A stretch of DNA of 35,239 nt from a virus: positions 1-35,239 of IMG/VR virus record IMGVR_UViG_3300008261_000191; one strand, given 5' to 3'. Under the pieces are notes generated by a model. It made no database searches and was not told where the DNA came from. It saw only the letters and a list, made by a program, of their open reading frames with translations. This document shows, in pieces, positions 8,348 through 17,300 of the stretch (its first letter is position 1; every line of letters begins with the position of its first letter). The position numbers were made by a program, and so were the translations under genes.

Positions 8348-11300
8348 TTATTCAATTACTGCTTTAATTGGCTTACTAACTAAATTTTTATAAGGGAAAA
8401 TTGGTATACCTTTAACCTCTAAAGCTACTGTCATTGCTTGATCTAAACCTTTAACAAATTTACCATCTGACACATTAGTTAATGATTCAGAAGCAAGATT
8501 ATAAGTGCTATAAATTGGATGATTAACTTTATACCAAGGTTTGCCTGTCAATACTGCTCCTGTTACTTCACCTGCACCATAAAAGTTACTCATTAAGTTT
8601 ACAATAGACATTTTAGCTACATCAGTTATAACATCTTCATCATCACTATTACCCATTAAAACATATTTAATTTTATCAATTACAGCTACACCTAATGAGT
8701 TTACACCGCCAACCATAATTAATGTAGCTTTTAATTTCTTTTTAGCTTGTTCATCTTCCGGGTCAGTAGCATATTCATTATAAGCTTCAATTAACATATT
8801 AGCATTTTTACTTCTTTGTGAACTAAATAAAGTAAATAATCTAACAAGTAAATTTTTGCTTCTACCTAATGGTGTCCTTTCTATAATACCATAAGTAGGT
8901 TGCGTGTCATTTGTTACTTGCTCAAATCTTTCTTTTATTAATTCTTTTTTATTTTCAGCAGTTTCATTTGGATATTTTTCATTGATTTCATCTTTTGCTC
9001 TTGCATATATCATCATTACAGTTGCTATATCCATAATTTTAATCCACTCCATAAATTTAGTAGGATCAACATCTATTCCTATAAATTTCTTTTTAGTTCC
9101 TTCATCACTATATGGATTCATTTCATGATGTCTCATTTCTCCCTGCTCTCTATCTAAATAACCTTTAACTCTTTGTCTAAGCATTGGACTTAATTCCATT
9201 GCTTCTTTAATTAAAGGATGATTAATATCAAGCTTTCCAACACTCCAGTCTTTTCCAAATTTAACATTTGTAACATCTCCTGCTATTTCTTTTCCAATAT
9301 TAATATACTTTTTATCAAAAATAACATTGCCAAAATGTATTGCTGCAGGTACAATAGATATTGATTGTTTTATTGCAACAGATGGATTTAAACCTAATAC
9401 AGCAATTTGAAAGTTATTTAAAAATGATTGTATATATTTATTAAGTTTTGTATCTGTAACACCTCCAAGTAAAGAATAATCTTGTATATCTGTATTTAAT
9501 TGTGCAAGATAATCTACAATAGGTTTATGTTCAGGTTTTTTATCTAATGAAGAAATTAATTTTCTCATATTAGATACAGGTATTGCATAACCATAATAAT
9601 TAGATGATTCTCTAATAAAATATTCTGTAGTTTCAAAAGCATCAGATATTCTTAATGATGGTTTATTTTCTAAACTAACTGCTCTTTGTTTTAAGAATCT
9701 AAAATCTTCTATTCTTTTTGTATTTAATCTTTCTTCAATAGATGATTTTTTACCTGTAGTAATTGGATAATAATCAGCATCTAATTCTAATCCTATTCCA
9801 AGATGTGCTTCCATAACAGGTGAAATCATTTTTCCTGATTCTCTAAATACATTAGATAAACCAACAGCATATTTATTATATTCTGAAGATTCAAATTTAT
9901 TTTTAAAATCTATCCATTCATCATACCCAATACTATATTCTTCATTTGATTGTAATACATCTGAACTTGTACTTTTTAAATCAATATCACCAAAATTAAC
10001 AACAAAATATTTCTTTCCATCTTTAGTATAACGAACATAATTTTTTTGAACATGATCTTGATTTAACATTTTATATAATTCTATTGCTCTACCAACAGGA
10101 ACTTTAAATGTTTTTGCATTTAATGTAACATCAAAAGTTTTCAATTCTGACTCATCTTTTTTCATTATTGTAGAAATTTCTGCTAAATCAGATGACATTT
10201 TAGATTTATCTGTCCAAATATTTCTAACTAAATCATGCAATTTTTCTTGATATAAAAAATGCTTTTCTTCACCAACTTTAAATGCTTTATAAATTAAACT
10301 ACTAAAAAATCCATCTTGTTTACCATTAATTATTTTAGCAAATACTTTAGGCAATAAAGAACCATATAAATATTCTTTACCAAATTGATTAGATATTATT
10401 TTTCTAAATAAATTTCCTAACGATTTATGAGTTCCAAAAAAGTTAGTTCTTTTATTAGTTTCTTGATTAATTTTAGATTCTATATCTAAATTAACTTGTG
10501 TATTATCTACACCTTTTACAGTATTATCATCTAAAAATAAATAAGTATCTTTTGTATTATAAAGATGATTTAAAACAGAATAAGCATCAAGAAATCTTTT
10601 AAATTCTATAAGTACATTTTCATCAGCAACAGATTGTTTTCCAAGTAATAAATTAGCAATTTGTTGTGCTATATCTGTATTAAAATTTAAATCAACAAAA
10701 GCAGATATATCACCCGATTGTCTATCTCCTTTTAATTCTGAAAATCTTTGTTGAGTTTTTAAAACAATATCTTTTGCTATTTTATTTATTTTATCTTCAA
10801 TTGCTTTTTTTAATTCTGGTGGCGCAGTATCATAATTGTCAATATCAAATAAATCATATGCAGCTTTTGTTTCAATAATTAATCGCTGTCTAATTTTATT
10901 ATAACCAACAGATGTTTGAATATCTTTTATTTGATTAACATTAGTATCAAATTCAACTCCATCAAATACATTTTTATTATTATTAATATTTTGTCTTGTT
11001 GAATTATTTGAATTAGCCATTTGATATTGTATATGCATAGCACCAATTTCTGTAAATGTTCCAGCATTATCATCTATAGGTGCATAAAATATAACTGTTT
11101 CATTATTACCTAATGCTACCTCATATTTTTTATAATTACTATATGCACTATATTTTTTTGCTAATAAAGATGCTTTAGGATAGTCTTGTTTTAAAACACT
11201 AAACCAATCTTTCATGTTATTTGGAACTCTAAATTGTAAAGTAGGTTTTTCAAATTTATTTGATTTATCTTTTATAATAAATCCACTATTTACTAAAAAT

Positions 11301-14300
11301 CCTGATTTAGTTAATTTAGAAATTACATTCTTTTGTTCTACTGAATAAACATCATTAGCTTTAATTACATCATAAACATTATTTACAGCGCTTCTAATTG
11401 CATCATAACTTTTAGATATAATATTTTTAACTTTTTTATCATTTTGTACATCTAAATTAATGTTTTGGTCATTAATCAAAATGTTAGCTAATTCTGATAT
11501 TTTCATATTTGGATTTAATTCTGAAGGTATAACATCAGCACTTAAACCAAATAATGATTTAATTTCATTAGCAATCCATACTAATAAATCTTTAGCTTTT
11601 TCAAGTAATGTTTTAGATTTAATTTTATTATCAGCAGTTCTTCCTAATAATTCAACTAACGCTTCCATTTCTTGTTCTTCTTCAGATAAATTAGAATATT
11701 TTTCTTTTACATATTTTAATATTTCTTTTCCATCTTCAGATAATTTTAATTCATTAATTAATGAGTTATATAATTCAATATTAGAATCTTTAATAACATT
11801 AATAAATGGATGTGCAAACTCATGAAATGGTGTATCAGATTTTACATATGCTTCATTAATAATAACCTTGTTATTTTTTCTATCAAAAGCACCTGCAAAT
11901 TTTTGATTTGGATCATTAATAATTTCAAACTGAACACCAAACTTAGATGATAATCTTCTTAAAATTCTTTTTAATCCTTGTATGCTTTTACTAATATTAT
12001 CACTTACTTGAAATTGTTCACTTCCATTACCTTTAATATTACCTGATGATTTTGAAATAGTATTAAATAAGTATTTAGAATTAGATAAATCTTCATTTTC
12101 TTTTACAAATTTAATTACTTGTTTTCCAACAATTTTAAAATCACCTACTTCAGATATTTCACTTGCATTTTGTTTTTCTAATGCAAATGGGGTATAAGTT
12201 TTTTTAACTTGAACAGGAATATTAGGATTATATTTACTTTCATAAATCAAATTAGCTACTTGATTTTCTACATCAACTTTATATAATAATTTAGATTTTG
12301 TTGTAGCATTTTCAACTTTGAAATATTTAAATCCTTTTAATTCTTGTTTTAATTTTATTTGTGTTCTGTTTTCATTTGGATTTATACCATATGATAATGC
12401 AGAAGGTAAAAGTTTAACAGATGATATATTATCTATTACTAAAGCATCATAAAAATCTTCATTCATTTTAAAATCTTTAGATGCTTCAATGTAATTTTCA
12501 AATACATAATCAGGTAATAAATCAGTTATGTTATTAGAACCTTTCATTAATCCATTTTGATATATTGCATATTCAATAAGATTGTTTTGAATATCTTGTG
12601 GCAATTGATTGAAAAGTTCTGTTATTTGTTCTTTATCTACATTTATTCCTGCATCAGTATTAATTAATCCATTTGGTACAATAGACATATTATCTGGATT
12701 AATTCTTACTAATTTAAACCAATCATAAATTAATTCTTGTGCATCATCAATTGTAAAATCAGAATCTATTTCATTTTCATCACTTAATGAATTATAAACA
12801 GCAATTGGATTTACATCTGCAAATATTTTATTAATAAAACTATTAAAATAAAACATTGCAGATTCTTTACTTTGAAAATTTAATTTACTTGTTTTTTGTG
12901 CAATATAAGCTGTAGCTGTTTTACTTACTAAATCTGATTTTTTAGTAGTATCAATTTCCAAACTTGCTAAAGTTCTACCAAACTCTTCAGAATTATCATT
13001 TAAATTAGAATAATTATTATATACTTCTTTTAATGTATTTAATGTTTCTTTATATGTTATCATTAAAGGTCTATTTAATACATTTTGAAAGTTTAGATAA
13101 TTTATTTTTCCTAACTTATCATAACTTCTTAATATATTATTTAATTCAATTAAGTTTGAAGGCATTTTAGCATCTAATTGAACTACAGATGTTAATGGTG
13201 CTAATCTCATTGATTCATCATATATAGACCAAAATTGATTTACTATATCTCTATATGTTGTGCCATTAAAAGTTTTTTCAACATTGTTTTCATATTTAGC
13301 TTTAGAAGCTTGTTTAATATCTAATAATGAGCCAAATACTTTTCTGTTATTTAAAAACATATTTCTAATATCACTAATAGGTTCACATTTTAAGAACTCC
13401 ATTATTTCAACATCAGAATATCCTAAACCAAGTAATACATTTACAACACCAACATTTTCTCTAATGATGCCTGTTTCATGCATTCTATTTTCTTTAGTAT
13501 CATCTAAAGCAAGTTGTAAAAATTCTGCTGCAAAAGCTTTACTTTTTGATGTAAATGAATCAGCAGATTTTGCAAATACTTTAATAGGCTTTGTTAATTT
13601 TACATTTGCTAATGTTAATATATCATTTACTTTTGAACCTACTGCAAATGCGCCTATTAATCTTGAACTTTCTTTTAAACTTGCAGATTTTTGCACTAAA
13701 CCTTCTATACCACCTATATGTTTAAATTGAACATTATAGTTTGTAGATTTGTTCGTAGTGTCTATTGCTTTTTTTAAATTCTCTACATCTAATTCTTGTT
13801 GATATCTATCCCAAACTTTAGAATCTGTCATCATTTCCCATAAATCTTCAAACACTTCATTTTCTAATAATTCAATTCTTGATTTAGGTGTTTTATTTAA
13901 TTTAATAGTAAACAATGTATCTCCATCATTATCTGCATTTGATTGATAAATCCATTCAGGTGCTACCTCAACAACATTATTTCCTTCTTCTGTAAAACCA
14001 CTTACAGTAGCAACAATATTAGTCATAAAGTCACTATTTGGAATTCTTGATAATATTAGTCTATCACCTATTTCTGCAAAACCTTTTGGAACTTTTACAG
14101 TTGCAGGTTTAATTTTATCTTTAGATTTTTCCATCCAAGTTAAGCTATCATCATAACAAACTGATTGAGATAATTTAGCACCTGGCAATTTGTATTTTGT
14201 TGTTTTTGTAAATACAGAAGATATATAAGATTGAACTTTATGATAAATATCATAGTGATCTACTTTATCAATTCCTGTTTCTTGTTTACCTTTTATAAGT

Positions 14301-17300
14301 TCAAGTATTCTTGTGCCTAATGATTTATTATTTAATCGTGAAAATTTTTCAACATCAGAAATAACTTTGTTTTTATTTTCTAAATATTTCTTAGCTTGTT
14401 TTTGTTTTAAATTAGTTATTTCTGATAATTTAGATTCAATTCTTTGAACATATTGCGGTTGATGTGGAGCAATCTTTAATAATTGTGTACTTAAACTTGT
14501 TTCTTCTTCTTCTGAACTTACATCTTTATTAATATTAAATTGAACACCAAAATTTTTAGGCACAAAAGAATAACTTGCTTCTAAATTAGGATTAGATGAA
14601 TTATTAATTAAGTCATTTAAATCATAAATTGTATTTGGTAATTTAGATTTAATTGCAGAATCAAACACAATAAATATTGGCGTATTTGGATTATTTTCAG
14701 ATAAATTTTTTAATGCTAAATTTATGTCTGCTTTTACTTTATCTTGTGCTTCAATATCTTCTTGTGTTCTTCCTTTAAATGCTATTGTTGTTGTTTTAAT
14801 ATCTATTAAATCACCATCAATAATATCATTTAATCTTGGTTTAAAAAAGTTTTTATAGTCAATTAAAGCACCACCAGATTGTTGAATTTTTTCTGCTACA
14901 AAATCATTACAAAAAGATTGAGAATTAGATGCACCTTTTGCAATATCTTTAACAACAAAGATTTTTGCTTTTTTATTTCCAAGATATAATGAAGGTACAG
15001 GTGAAGTCATACCTGCTCCACGCTTTTCTCTTTCATCTATTTTTAAATTACCATTTTTATCTGTTTGTATATTGTTTAAATTACCTGTAACAAACTGAGA
15101 AGTATGTATTCTATGAATAGCATCATTTAAAACATATAAGGTAAATATTTTATTTAATACTAAATTTTCATTTTCTAACTCTGCTTTATTTTCTGCTACC
15201 TTATCAATTTGTTCAATAATTTTATTTTTAATTGAATTTTTAATTTCTTGTGGTAATTGATTATATACCTTAATTAAATATTCTTTATCTTTTTGTACTT
15301 GCTCTATTGTAGGTATAACTTTTCCAATTAACTGTGGATTATATTTAGATTTAATTTCTTCTAATAAATTAACCAATTTATTTGCATCTCTTAAAATTGG
15401 AACATTAATTAAAGCTTGAAAATCTCTTGCACCTAAAACACCCAATGTTTGATTATAACTATCTGAAAATAAATAACCATTTAAAAATTGAGAAAAGTGC
15501 CAAAATGCTTCATCATCTTTATGAATAGCACTCCAATCTTTTGCAATAGCTTTATCATTTTCTAAATATTCAAATCCATCTGTATGAGATATAATAGGAA
15601 TAAATGTATCTGTTAATTTTTGAAAATGCTCACTATATATTTTACCAAGGTCTATTGATTTTAATCCTTTAAACATTGGTAAACTTTCTGCTTTTTTAGT
15701 TGCATTAGAATCACTAAAAGTATCAGTAAAAAATTTATGAAGTAAACCAGGTATTCTATATGCTCTTTGTAAATTACCTAATACATTTTTAAACATTGAT
15801 GTATCAGCTAAATTAGATTTATAATTATACGCAGCAGTTCTTAATGAATTTCTTATAGTTCTATAATCATTACTTAATAATGCTTCTGCAAATTGAATAT
15901 AAGCTAATTGAGCATTTTGTTTTGATGTATCAATATTATTTTTATCTAATTTACCTGAAACAAACATATCAGGTGTAATATCATATTTAGTTAAAACTCT
16001 TATACTTTGTTGTAAACTTAAAAATGATTTAGACAATTTTTGTCTATCTAATTTTTGTTTAAATGCTTTTTTAATAGCATTAACTTCTATTTCAATATTT
16101 TGAATTGCATTTTTTCTTATAGCTTTAGCTACATCATTTACATCTGCAACAGATTTATTTAAAATAAAATTATCTACAATAGATTTTATTAATTGTTTTG
16201 GAGTAAATAATTTAAATGATTCTTTTGTTTCAATTGATTTTTCTGTAACAGATAATTTTAAAAAATTAATTTTTTTAATGTTTTTTAATTGCTCTATAAC
16301 AGGATTTGCAATTGAATCAGGTAAAGTTATTAAAGCGTTATATAAATGCTTAGCAATAACTTTATTTACATTAGCATGATCTAATTCAGCTCTTTCTTTC
16401 AATCTTTCTAAGAATCCTGATTTAGATTTTGTATTAGTATTTATTGCACTTACAATTCCATAGATATGATTTGCATCTATTTTATAACCTTCATAACTAT
16501 ATAATAGATTTAATATATCTCTAACATTAGCATCTATATCATCCTTTTCTATTGTATCAAGTGTATCATCAATAAATTTATCTTTTTCTTCATCAGTTAA
16601 TTTATCATAATAACTATCGGCAACAAAATCTTCTAAAACTATTCCATTTAAATGATTTAAAGCATTTAAAACATAAGTTTGATTTTTTTCTACAAACTCC
16701 TGTAATGATAACTTTGGATATGCAGCAGAAGATAAATTAAATAATACATCTCTAAAAACTGCTTTAGTAAATTGAATATTACCTTTTAATTTTCCTTTAT
16801 CTTTTTTATAAGCTAATGCTGTTAAAATAAAACTATTACGAACAATATTAAATCCTTTATCTTGTTCATATGATATTTGTTGCTCTTTTCTACCAATTAA
16901 TAATGATTTATCAACATTAGGAATTTTATTATAAGCTAATTTCATTGCAATTATATTTGCAATATCTTCTGCTTTAGCTGTACCTAATACTGCTTTTAAT
17001 CTATTCCAAAAGAATTTTAACCAATCTAATATTTTTTCAATAGTAGTGCCATCTAATTTAGTAGTTATAACATCTAACGATTGTTCACCAACTAATTGAA
17101 TTAATGCTTCTTCTAATAATTCTTCTTCATTATAATTAGGATATCTTTCTTTAGCTTCTGAATAATATTTTGTTTTCTTTATTAATTCAGTACCATTTTT
17201 ATAAATATTTGAGTTTTTAATTAATGGAACAATTAAATGAGAAAACTCATGAAGTATAGTATCTTGTCTTGCTTCATTTTTATTAATCTGTATACCATCT

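Noticed and set aside
13260-13730. 156-codon plus-strand open frame
   Set aside because: It lies inside the polymerase gene on the opposite strand. All neighbouring genes are on the minus strand, and the product has the biased composition of an antisense shadow.
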